In this document: in pieces, positions 28,334 to 36,095 of the stretch
Layout of the letters: each line of letters opens with the position of its first letter
How positions within the stretch are numbered: the stretch's first letter is position 1
Source of the DNA: Mycolicibacterium hodleri
Lineage (GTDB): Bacteria; Actinomycetota; Actinomycetes; Mycobacteriales; Mycobacteriaceae
Assembly (NCBI RefSeq): GCF_006439015.1
Contig: NZ_RCZG01000004.1
Location: forward strand, 186,001-250,000
Direction: 5' to 3'
Length of the DNA: 64,000 bases
Notes under the pieces: generated by a model
Database searches by the model: none
What the model saw: the letters and a program-made list of their open reading frames with translations, nothing else
What the model was told of the DNA's origin: nothing
Program-made: the position numbers and the translations under genes

Positions 28334-29764
28334 CTACGGGACGTCGGTGCTAGGCGGTTGAGGACTTGGCGCCGCGGGATCAGCCGACAGTGCTTGCCGA
28401 GAGGAGCGCCTCGCGCTGTCCTCGCCGTAGTAGCTGTAGTAGTACGACGAATTCCCGTGTGCGGGCGTCATCGTAAACACCGCGCCGAGCACTGAAGCGC
28501 CGACATCCTCGAGATTTCCTACCGCGTGCGTAAGTTGCTCACGTTTGGTTTGTCCGAAACGTGCCATCATGAGCACACCGTCGGCGGCGGCCGCCAGGAT
28601 CGCAGCGTCCGTGACTGCGAGCAGCGGTGACGAATCCATAACGACAAAATCGAACTTCGCGCGCAGTTCGCTCAGCAAATTTTTGGCCGTCAGCGACCCT
28701 AGTAGCTCGCTTGGATTGGGCGGAACGGTTCCGGCCGCGAGGACGGTCAATCCCGGAAAACGTGTTTTCTGCAGCGCCTCGCCGAGGGACGCTCGGCCAC
28801 TGAGTACTGTGCTGAATCCCACCGGCCCAACCAAGTCAAGATACTTATGCAATATGGGCCGCCGCATATCGCCATCGACTAGCAATACGTTGTGCTCCGC
28901 TTCTGCCAAAGCCAAGGCAATGTTTATCGCCGTTGTGGATTTGCCCTCGTTCGGCGTAGAACTGGTGATGACAATGACGCGCGGCGGATTATCGACTGCG
29001 AGGAACTGCAAGTTGGTTCGAAGTTTGCGAAATGCTTCAGCAATTGCTGAGTTGTTCCCATCAAAGGGTATCGCCGGTTCCTTGCGACACTCCTTATCAA
29101 GCGGAATACTTCCCACAAGTCCGGCACCCGTGATTTCTTCGACAGTTTGGCGGTCCTTGACTGTGTTGTCGAGTAGATCGCGGAGAACCGCAAGGGCGAT
29201 TCCCGCCAATAGGCCTAGTGCGAGACCGGCTCCAATATTACGCGAAGTCTTCGGTATCACAGGACTGTCAGGGATCGACGCGCGCTGTTCGACGACAACA
29301 CGGGCTTCAGGCCTAGACCCATCCTCGGGGGTCTCCAACTCGCGCACCATAACGACGAACTCATCGGACAACGCGTTGGCAATGTCACGTGCCCTAACGG
29401 GCGACTCGTCAACGACGTTCAGATCTATTAGGACCGTGTCCGGCTTCGTGCTCGCCTTGACATTTCCCTGAAGCGATTCCGCGCTGATATCGAGGCCGAG
29501 TTTGTCGATAGTACGCTTAGCTAAGGTCTCGCCCATCAGTAACTCGCTATACGAAAGTACGCGCTCCTGTGAGAGCCGATTGCCCTGGTACATCTCACTT
29601 ACGGTTGATCCTCCCGCGGCCGATACGTAGAGCCTCGTCGAGGCCTGATATAGAGGAGTTGTGAACAGCGTGTACGCCACCGCCCCTAAGGCCACAACCA
29701 CAATCGTTATACATACGGTGAGCCACCGAGCGCGTAGCAATTTTGCGAAGTCCTGAAGATTCAA
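28334..29764 (-). CDS. Wzc-like polysaccharide co-polymerase/bacterial tyrosine kinase
   Basis: A 476-residue membrane protein with fused Wzz and BY-kinase parts. Two membrane helices (about 16-36 and 176-196) enclose an external Wzz domain. The cytosolic kinase has Walker A TPNEGKSTTAIN (270-281), Walker A' LLVDGDMRRP (294-303) and Walker B FVVMDSSP (373-380). The tail NSSYYYSYYGED (438-449) holds five tyrosines for autophosphorylation. Such proteins set chain length and cycle with a Wzb phosphatase, here the one at 8048-8566. The start is TTG with GAAGGGG five bases upstream, and it overlaps the stop of a 47-codon ORF. Confidence 0.9.
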   Translation of the reverse strand: MNLQDFAKLLRARWLTVCITIVVVALGAVAYTLFTTPLYQASTRLYVSAAGGSTVSEMYQGNRLSQERVLSYSELLMGETLAKRTIDKLGLDISAESLQGNVKASTKPDTVLIDLNVVDESPVRARDIANALSDEFVVMVRELETPEDGSRPEARVVVEQRASIPDSPVIPKTSRNIGAGLALGLLAGIALAVLRDLLDNTVKDRQTVEEITGAGLVGSIPLDKECRKEPAIPFDGNNSAIAEAFRKLRTNLQFLAVDNPPRVIVITSSTPNEGKSTTAINIALALAEAEHNVLLVDGDMRRPILHKYLDLVGPVGFSTVLSGRASLGEALQKTRFPGLTVLAAGTVPPNPSELLGSLTAKNLLSELRAKFDFVVMDSSPLLAVTDAAILAAAADGVLMMARFGQTKREQLTHAVGNLEDVGASVLGAVFTMTPAHGNSSYYYSYYGEDSARRSSRQALSADPAAPSPQPPSTDVP

Positions 29765-29904
29765 CGCAGCCCCTTCACCGCTATTTGGAGCACGCCGAGC
29801 GCTTGATCACCCGTGCTCGTTGATGTACGGGACGAAAAAATCATCTCGATCACTCGGGCACCGACATCTGATAGGGCTTTTTCAAGCCGATCGACTATCG
29901 ACAC
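29761..29904 (-). CDS. Possible 47-residue ORF coupled to the wzc-like gene
   Basis: GTG at 29904 opens a 47-codon frame (MSIVDRLEKALSDVGARVIE... ending QIAVKGLR) whose TGA overlaps the TTG start of the kinase (TTGA). The sequence is protein-like, with an amphipathic first half. The frame is open upstream to about 29940 without ATG, so it could also be the tail of a lost gene. It might serve as a leader for translational coupling. No family recognised. Confidence 0.35.
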   Translation of the reverse strand: MSIVDRLEKALSDVGARVIEMIFSSRTSTSTGDQALGVLQIAVKGLR

Positions 29905-29968
29905 TCTGGTCTCGCCATCACGGAAGAAACGATAGCCCGTAAGTCGTTACGTGCCTTGCACGCAACGC

Positions 29969-31828
29969 TCAACCGGTGCATTCAGGCACCATCACCTTCG
30001 GAACAACAGGATCTAACAGGGGCTGACTTGGAACCTGCGGTACTCCCGGCGATGTCGGCTCGGTGAGCTGGAAGCTGATATCGGCAGGCTGTCCTGGGGG
30101 GATGATCACCTGGACCTCAAAAACCGGATGGCCGCGTTCAGTGTTCAAGATTGCCGGTACACGTTGACCGTTGAGGATCGCACTGTCCAATTTCGCACCC
30201 TTCGTCGCGAAGAGACGAACAGATGTGATGTTGGTACCCCTGGGAACCTCGATCGGTATGTCCGGAGAGAGACCCGCGTCCGACGCCACGTAATCCGGCA
30301 ACGGCACGTTTGGCACAGTGTTCGACAACTTCACGGTGACAGTTGAGGCCCGTGTCGCACCTTTACAGTCATCCGCGGCGTATTCGACCTGAGACCGCAG
30401 ATAATAATCGAGCTTGTTGCCGCCGAGGTTATTGACGACTACCGCAGCGTATGGCGCCGGATCATCAGGAATCACATGGGCGAGAGGGGTTTCTTCAAGG
30501 ATCTTCTGTTCCTCCGGTAGCCCACTCCACACAGAGATGCGACGCTCACCGACCGCCTTGCCCAAGGCGTCGAGTAATTGTCGGGGGGACTTCACCGGTC
30601 CCGTGATCTTCTTGACCACCGCGTTGGCGATGCCCTGCAGGTACTGCTTGCGCGCGACCTGATCGGTCGGAAAACGAATGTAAGCTGTGGACTCGGTCAG
30701 TTCGACGACGTTCTCCCGCGAAATGACTTCGCCGTCCGGCATGGTGATCGGCCCGACGGCGCCCAGAATATAGCTCAACGCGACCGGGTCGATGGCTATG
30801 ACTCCGTCGACGTTCGTACCCGTCTGCTCGGCCAACATCGTCTTCCAGATCTCGGCAGCATAAGGAAAGTGTGGACTCATGTTGCTATTGCGAAAATCTG
30901 TGAACGGATTCGCGTACGCATATTGTTGATCGAATTCCAGGCCCAGGTCGATGGGTGCGATTGCCTCGGCAAGATCGGTATTTGGCGCCAGCGTGTCGAC
31001 GGTCGGCTTGCCATTGTCGAACCGCAGAATCCCGAACCCGCCGAGCAGTCCGCCGGTGCCACGCGCTTCGGCATTGGTTTGAAAGCCCATGAAGTAGGTG
31101 CGCGGCCCGTCCGCTCCCATCATTGATGGCACTAGGCGCGCGGCCAGAGCAGTGTTGTTCAAAACGCTTGTGATGTCGGAGATTTGACCTTGGAGTTGGG
31201 ACCGCGCGTTGCTCAGACGCGACACATATCGAGGATCCGCGATGGCGCTGGCTTCGGCGTTGAGGCGCGTAGCTTCAGTCGACAGCTTTCTTAGCTGAGC
31301 TTCCTGACTGCGAAGCAAGTCGACATCGACACGGCCGTCTCGGTACAGGCGATCAGGAGAAATCGTCACGCCCACATTCGCTGCCGGCTTCAAAACATCG
31401 GAGGCCAGGCCGAGCACTACATCGGTGATCTGCTGGCCTGTCCTGAATGGGCTGCCCAGCCACGGCACTCCCGATGCGAGGTTCCACGCCAGCGTGTGGG
31501 TGGCGTCCCGCGCTGACCGCGCGTGGACTACCGCGTCGTCAGCCGCTGAGGACGCGGCTGCGGTCTCCACATCCAACAGCGCGTCTTTGGCGTGTTGAGC
31601 ACTGGTGCGGGCTTGCTCGAGATCCGATTTGGCTTGAAAAGCGCCGACTGCCACCCAGCATCCCAGACCGAGGACGACAAGTAGCAGGAGAGCGGCTGCC
31701 CAGACGAACTTGCGGCGCAGAGTGAAGCCGGGTCGCCGTCGCCGGTCCTGGACGTATTGCGCTTCTGCGTCATCACCGTCGCCGGCGCGTGGATCCTGAT
31801 CAGATTGACGTCGCGAGAAAAATCGCAC
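29969..31828 (-). CDS. DUF4012-domain membrane protein of an EPS locus
   Basis: A 619-residue protein with a basic, charged cytosolic start (about 1-40), a single membrane helix (about 43-65), a coiled-coil-like linker with many Ala/Asp/Arg (70-110), and a large external domain. TYFMGFQTNAEARGTGGLLGG, DGVIAIDPVALSYILGAVG and IPDDPAPYAAVVVNNLGG mark the DUF4012 family, common beside actinobacterial capsule genes and related in layout to LytR-CpsA-Psr ligases. A role in attaching or exporting the polymer is an inference. The start is GTG with AGGA nine bases upstream. It precedes the kinase gene in the same direction. Confidence 0.82.
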   Translation of the reverse strand: MRFFSRRQSDQDPRAGDGDDAEAQYVQDRRRRPGFTLRRKFVWAAALLLLVVLGLGCWVAVGAFQAKSDLEQARTSAQHAKDALLDVETAAASSAADDAVVHARSARDATHTLAWNLASGVPWLGSPFRTGQQITDVVLGLASDVLKPAANVGVTISPDRLYRDGRVDVDLLRSQEAQLRKLSTEATRLNAEASAIADPRYVSRLSNARSQLQGQISDITSVLNNTALAARLVPSMMGADGPRTYFMGFQTNAEARGTGGLLGGFGILRFDNGKPTVDTLAPNTDLAEAIAPIDLGLEFDQQYAYANPFTDFRNSNMSPHFPYAAEIWKTMLAEQTGTNVDGVIAIDPVALSYILGAVGPITMPDGEVISRENVVELTESTAYIRFPTDQVARKQYLQGIANAVVKKITGPVKSPRQLLDALGKAVGERRISVWSGLPEEQKILEETPLAHVIPDDPAPYAAVVVNNLGGNKLDYYLRSQVEYAADDCKGATRASTVTVKLSNTVPNVPLPDYVASDAGLSPDIPIEVPRGTNITSVRLFATKGAKLDSAILNGQRVPAILNTERGHPVFEVQVIIPPGQPADISFQLTEPTSPGVPQVPSQPLLDPVVPKVMVPECTG

Positions 31829-31851
31829 TCAGCAATTCCTGTGAAAAGTTG

Positions 31852-31882
31852 AGGCCTGCACGTCAGAGTGACGTACAGGCCT
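31852..31882 (-). terminator. Hairpin terminator behind the small secreted protein gene
   Basis: AGGCCTG-C-ACGTC (31852-31864) pairs with GACGT-A-CAGGCCT (31870-31882), a 12-bp stem with one internal C/A mismatch and a five-base loop. It lies 33 bp beyond the stop of the secreted-protein gene and ahead of the DUF4012 start, so it separates that gene from the EPS operon. It has no strong T run. Confidence 0.7.
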
Positions 31883-31914
31883 TAACAAGGTGGACAAGCT
31901 GTGTGTACCTAGGG

Positions 31915-32337
31915 TCAGCAGCTGCCCTGGGTGATCGTTCCGTAGGGACCGACACCGACCGAGTTACCGGCCAGGCAGACATTAAACGTCACGCCCCGGG
32001 AGATCGCTTCGTTCGTGCGAAGCTTCGCAGCACGAGCGGCGGCAAGCTGCCCAAACACGCTGGTGGGGTTCGCTGCCGCATACGTCTCGAGCCGAGTCGC
32101 CCTGCGGTCCTGAGAATTTGCGCTTTGATTGAGAAAAACGGAAAGGAGTTGCAGCGAAGTTGCCGTGACGATGTACACCGGCCCCTTGGGCGCCAGCGCC
32201 AGATCGCTCACGCTCACCGGAGCAGCCGGAAGCTGAACCGCGGGAGCGGCGTTGGCCGCAATCGGCGTAAAGACTGCCGCGGCCGCTACGGCAGCACCTG
32301 CAACAGTCACTTGGAATCGAGTCGCAACAGTATTCAT
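31915..32337 (-). CDS. Small secreted protein, paralogue of the gene at 7167-7595
   Basis: A 140-residue secreted protein. The signal peptide (MNTVATRFQVT then an Ala-rich core, cleavage near ANA-AP) is nearly the same as in the paralogue. The mature part ends CLAGNSVGVGPYGTITQGSC, again two cysteines around a GPYGT motif. The ATG at 32337 follows GGGGGG with four bases spacing; the frame is open to 32403 but that extension is not signal-peptide-like. TTGACA at 32403-32398 may be its -35 box. Function unknown. Confidence 0.8.
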   Translation of the reverse strand: MNTVATRFQVTVAGAAVAAAAVFTPIAANAAPAVQLPAAPVSVSDLALAPKGPVYIVTATSLQLLSVFLNQSANSQDRRATRLETYAAANPTSVFGQLAAARAAKLRTNEAISRGVTFNVCLAGNSVGVGPYGTITQGSC

Positions 32338-33035
32338 GTTTCCCCCCAGATACGATGCCGAGCTAGTTGCTGGAAGCATCGCAGACTTGGTGTCACCTGT
32401 CAATCGCTACCGCTACATACTTCAGTACTCTTTAGCAACGTTCCGTTTACCTCTTCACCAGCAGGCGATCGGTCCAAGCTACACGCTTGCGATCCTCGGC
32501 GGACCATTCCACAGATACGGTGACCGCGGTTTGGAGGCCCGCGAAAATCGGTTTGCTGTCGAAGCGCTCAGCGCCTGTTCGGCCAGCATGTGATGGGAGC
32601 ATCCAGACTTCGACGGTGACTAGACGTGCTTCTGGCCTCGCGCCGCACCGCCGAGCCGATGTTGCACATGAAGTACACACGACACCGCTCCCACGTCGCA
32701 TCGCTGAACTGCCGAGTGATCGCCGCCTTCAACCGGGCATGAGCATGGGAGTCACTGGAATTATGTCCGACAAACCACTCGCCTCCAGCCCAGCAAGAAC
32801 CGGTATTGAGCCAGAATGTCGACAGATGGAGGCAAGTTCTGCGGCATTTCGTCGGGCTTTAAAGTTGTCATTACTACTCGCGATGTCGGTTAACGATCCT
32901 TCACCGCGGATCGCATTAGCCGGCCAGCTCAGGGCGACGGCGGTGGCTGCTAATGCGCGCTGTGGTCTTGCCAAAATTGCCAGGAGCGTCAAAGATTCTC
33001 CGTAGCTGGCGCTACGGAGGGGTGGTAACCAAGCG
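32338..33035. other. Intergenic stretch without a supportable gene
   Basis: About 700 bp between divergent genes. ORFs on both strands (172 residues on +, 84 and 87 on -) lack ribosome sites and domain features. The minus reading 32447-32620 (VEVWMLPSHAGRTGAE... and VSVEWSAEDRKRVAW) is the most protein-like and could be a gene remnant. The promoters of the flanking genes must lie here. Confidence 0.35.
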
Positions 33036-33470
33036 ATGCTCTCAACCTTCTACGCAGGCGGGGCAGTTCTTGCCACGGTCGCGATGGGCGCGGTTGCCAT
33101 CAAGCTGCGAAGATGCCATTCGATGAGTCCGCTGACAATGTGTTTGCTAGTCGTGCTGAGTGCCGCACTTTGGCCACTGCTGGCGGTTGCCGGGGTGCAA
33201 TGCTCCGTATTGCTGGCAGTCGGCAAGGGGCTGCATTCGGTCGGGACCCACAACAGCAGCTCACTGATTCCGCCGACGCACGTGGCGGTCTCTACCGACG
33301 CGGACCGCGCCGGGCCGCTCGAGTCGCAGGTTGGTCACCCCGTCCAGAGCGCGTGCAACGCCGCTCCGTGCGGCGCACGCGTGCTCAGGCGCGTGCCGCT
33401 TAGACGGTTTACGAGGAGGCTCACTGCTCAACCCCCCCGAGGTGGCAGCACGGGCTACCTACCAACCTGA
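33036..33470 (+). CDS. Small membrane protein, paralogue of the next gene
   Basis: A 144-residue protein with two hydrophobic helices (about 5-25 and 32-62) around a CHSMS turn, then a polar Arg/Ser-rich tail. The pattern RCHSMSPLTMCLLVVLSAAL-WPLLAVAGVQ parallels SHGMSRGEVALVTLSAGL-LWPLLLIAVVQ in the gene at 33675. GGAGGGG lies upstream of the ATG at a longish distance (about 13 bases). The tail after residue 75 is not shared with the paralogue and could be out-of-frame sequence. Function unknown. Confidence 0.5.
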   Translation: MLSTFYAGGAVLATVAMGAVAIKLRRCHSMSPLTMCLLVVLSAALWPLLAVAGVQCSVLLAVGKGLHSVGTHNSSSLIPPTHVAVSTDADRAGPLESQVGHPVQSACNAAPCGARVLRRVPLRRFTRRLTAQPPRGGSTGYLPT

Positions 33471-33674
33471 CTGCTGGGCCGCGGCTTTGCGTAGTTGCGG
33501 CCGCCTACGGGGAAACCCCCATGTTTTCACGAACTTCACACAGTAGGGTTTCGCTCCGCTAGTTCATCGCATGTAATGATTGCTATGCGCGCCTAGGTCG
33601 GGGGACCAAATTAGTCGGTTGGTTGCGTCGATGAATTGAACACAGGTGATACGACCTTGGGGGGTTGTTCAAGA

Positions 33675-33959
33675 ATGACGTACGCAGTGATGTATCTACT
33701 CGGGTGTCTGTTCGCCATGGTGGCACTAGTTGTCGCCTCATGTGCCATGGAGAAGTCCCACGGCATGAGTCGAGGCGAAGTAGCTCTTGTGACGCTCTCA
33801 GCGGGCCTGTTGTGGCCGCTGCTGCTCATTGCCGTGGTGCAGGCCGCCGGGCTTCTGGGGCTCAAGAAGGCGCTAGGAGTAGGAAAATCGCTCGGCAGCC
33901 GGCGTCCACAACCGGTCGAGCCTCGGCCGGTCGTGCATAGCGAGTTGGCGGTGGCCTAG
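33675..33959 (+). CDS. Small two-helix membrane protein
   Basis: A 94-residue protein, MTYAVMYLLGCLFAMVALVV as the first helix, EKSHGMSRGE as the cytosolic or external turn, then a second helix with LWPLLLIAVVQAAGLL and a basic tail (KKALGVGKSLGSRR). The frame extends to 33636, but GGGGGG some 11 bases before the ATG at 33675 and the helix position favour this start. Its stop overlaps the stop of the convergent sigma factor gene by four bases. It is related to the protein encoded at 33036. No function can be named. Confidence 0.6.
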   Translation: MTYAVMYLLGCLFAMVALVVASCAMEKSHGMSRGEVALVTLSAGLLWPLLLIAVVQAAGLLGLKKALGVGKSLGSRRPQPVEPRPVVHSELAVA

Positions 33960-35176
33960 ACAGGCTCGACCTCCGCCCACCGCGCGCGCAGAAACGCCTG
34001 CGCAGGCTCGGACCCACTGCAGTCCAACGCAATTCGATACCACTTCCCCGCCTCGGGCAGCCGCCCGGAGCGCCGCAACAGATCCGCCCGGATCGACGCG
34101 ACCGTACTCGACCGCGCCAACCGGGGATCGTCGGCGATCTCGTCCAACGCGCGAAGCCCCGAATCGAACCCGTCCCGAAACCCGACCGCGAGCGCGCGGT
34201 TGGCTCGCGCGACGGGGGAGCCGGTGAGGTCGATCAGTCGGTCGTAGGCCGCGCAGATCAACGTCCAATCGGTTAGCTCCCAAGAAGCAGCCGTCGCGTG
34301 CGCCGCGGCGATTACCGCCTGCGGCAGATAGGCACCCGTCGAACCTTCGGCCATACTCAGCCGGTCCAGCCCACGGGCGATGCGCACTCGGTCCCACGAC
34401 GTCCGGTCCTGTTCGTCTAGAGGCACCAACGCGCCAGCGGAGTCCACGCGGGTTTGACGACGGGAATCGTGAAGCAGCATTAGCGCGGCCAGCGCCTGGG
34501 CGTCGCGCTCGTCGGGCATCAGTGCACACATCTCGCCACCGAGGCGTACGCCCTCGTCACACAGCTCGTCGCGGATCGCCGACGGGCCGGCCGTCGACCA
34601 GTACCCCTCGGTGAACACCGAGTAGATACACGCCAGGACATGCGGCACGCGGTCGGGGAGAAGCTCGGCGGGCGGCACTCGCAGCGGGATGTTGGCGGCG
34701 CGAATCTTGCTCTTGGCCCTGGTGATTCGCTGCCCGACCGCCGCCTCGGACTGCAACAGTGCCCGCGCAATCTCGGGCACCGTCAGCCCGGAGATCAGCC
34801 GCAGCGTCAACGCGAGCTGCGACGCACCGTCTAGGGCGGGGTGCGCACACGTGAACATCATCCGCAGCTCGTCATCGCGCACCGGATGAATGGGCACCCC
34901 GTCGATGTGCATCCAGGCGTTGTCGGTCACGGCGGCGAGTTCCTTTCCCGACCGCGCCGATTCGCGGCGGAACCGGTCGAGGGCGCGGTTGCGGGCCACC
35001 CTGGTGATCCAGCCGCCGGGATTGTCGGGCAGGCCGTCGCGCGGCCACGCCCGCAACGCCTCGGCGAAGGCCTCCTGGACGGCGTCCTCGGCGACGGTCA
35101 GGTCACCCGACCAGCGGGCGAGCGCCGCGACGGCCGGGCCCCATTCACGTCGAAAGACGCCGTCCAGGTTAGTCAT
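33956..35176 (-). CDS. ECF RNA polymerase sigma factor (ECF42-type, long C-terminal domain)
   Basis: A 406-residue sigma factor. Region 2 is at about 5-75 (GDLTVAEDAVQEAFAEALRAW, PGGWITRVARNRALDRFRRE); region 4 at about 115-165 (LALTLRLISGLTVPEIARALL and AAVGQRITRAKSKIR). A long C-terminal TPR-like extension of about 220 residues, with FTEGYWST and AAYDRLIDLTGSPVARANRALAVG, is typical of the ECF42 group. These factors have no classic anti-sigma factor but pair with DGPF/YCII proteins, exactly as found 11 bp upstream in the same operon. The target regulon cannot be read here. Confidence 0.9.
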   Translation of the reverse strand: MTNLDGVFRREWGPAVAALARWSGDLTVAEDAVQEAFAEALRAWPRDGLPDNPGGWITRVARNRALDRFRRESARSGKELAAVTDNAWMHIDGVPIHPVRDDELRMMFTCAHPALDGASQLALTLRLISGLTVPEIARALLQSEAAVGQRITRAKSKIRAANIPLRVPPAELLPDRVPHVLACIYSVFTEGYWSTAGPSAIRDELCDEGVRLGGEMCALMPDERDAQALAALMLLHDSRRQTRVDSAGALVPLDEQDRTSWDRVRIARGLDRLSMAEGSTGAYLPQAVIAAAHATAASWELTDWTLICAAYDRLIDLTGSPVARANRALAVGFRDGFDSGLRALDEIADDPRLARSSTVASIRADLLRRSGRLPEAGKWYRIALDCSGSEPAQAFLRARWAEVEPV

Positions 35177-35187
35177 TCAGAGGTGGA

Positions 35188-35889
35188 CTAGAGCATCGAG
35201 ACACCGGCGAGCTGCCGCAGCTCCACCGACGTCGCCGGGATCATCGACGCGATCTTGACGGCCTCGTCCCGGTCGGCCGCCGACAGGACGTAGAAACCGT
35301 TCGCGACCTCGGCGCCCTCCACGAACGGTCCGTCGGTGAACGCCACCTTCCCGTCGCGCACCGTCACCGTCGTCGCAGTGCTCGGTGGATGCAATCCCGC
35401 GCCGCCCTTGACGTGCTCTCCGGCAGCCGCATGGAACTCGCCATGCAGTGCGACGATCGCCTCCCACTGTGGTGAACCCGGTGACGACGGCAGCGCCGGC
35501 GGCTCGAGCAGTAGCGCCAGCCAATTGGTCCCCTCCAGCGGTGCTGTCGTGCCGTCGCCAGCCATCGGCCAGATCTCCACGCCGCCGTGCTTCGCGGCCG
35601 GGATCTGTCCGGCGAGGCCGAGCGCCTCGTCGAGGTCGTCGGCCTCGAACACGTAGTACCCGCCGGCCACCTCGGCACCCTCGGCGAACGGGCCGTCGGT
35701 GACGCTCGGGTGGTCCGGCCCGCCGGTGATGCGGACGCCGGTCGCCGACGGCAGCAACGCGTCCCCGCCACGGATGAACCGGGCGGCGATCGCATGGAAG
35801 TTCTGATAGGCCGCCATCTCGGCGGACCGCTCCTCGGGATCCGCCGGGCGGGTGTTCTCGGGGCTGAGCAGCAAGGCGAAGTAGTGCAT
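35188..35889 (-). CDS. YCII/DGPF-domain protein, two domains in tandem
   Basis: A 233-residue protein with two related domains: the first ends in SVTDGPFAEGAEVAGGYYVFEADDLDEAL, the second in AFTDGPFVEGAEVANGFYVLSAADRDEAV, each with the DGPF signature (about residues 65-68 and 185-188). Single-domain DGPF proteins are the usual partners of ECF42 sigma factors; here two units are fused. GGAGG precedes the ATG. The sigma gene follows after 11 bp. Biochemical role unknown; YCII relatives have been suggested as small enzymes. Confidence 0.85.
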   Translation of the reverse strand: MHYFALLLSPENTRPADPEERSAEMAAYQNFHAIAARFIRGGDALLPSATGVRITGGPDHPSVTDGPFAEGAEVAGGYYVFEADDLDEALGLAGQIPAAKHGGVEIWPMAGDGTTAPLEGTNWLALLLEPPALPSSPGSPQWEAIVALHGEFHAAAGEHVKGGAGLHPPSTATTVTVRDGKVAFTDGPFVEGAEVANGFYVLSAADRDEAVKIASMIPATSVELRQLAGVSML

Positions 35890-36095
35890 CGGGATACCTC
35901 CGGGTTGGCGAGCAGAACCCTCCGTTCCACTCTCTACCCGTCCGACGAACGGCGCGTCCGGGATCCGACACGTTCGTCTCCGGCAATCTTCCTGACATGG
36001 CGCTCAATTACCCGTGTGCCACACGTCGCTGTGCGAGCATGCCCAAGGAGTCAGCGCTCGCGTGGCTCGAAGGCGCGGTTACTGGAGGTCGGCTG

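Noticed and set aside
32487..33005. 172-codon plus-strand ORF upstream of the small membrane protein
   Set aside because: No ribosome site, low-complexity composition, no recognisable domain; probably non-coding.
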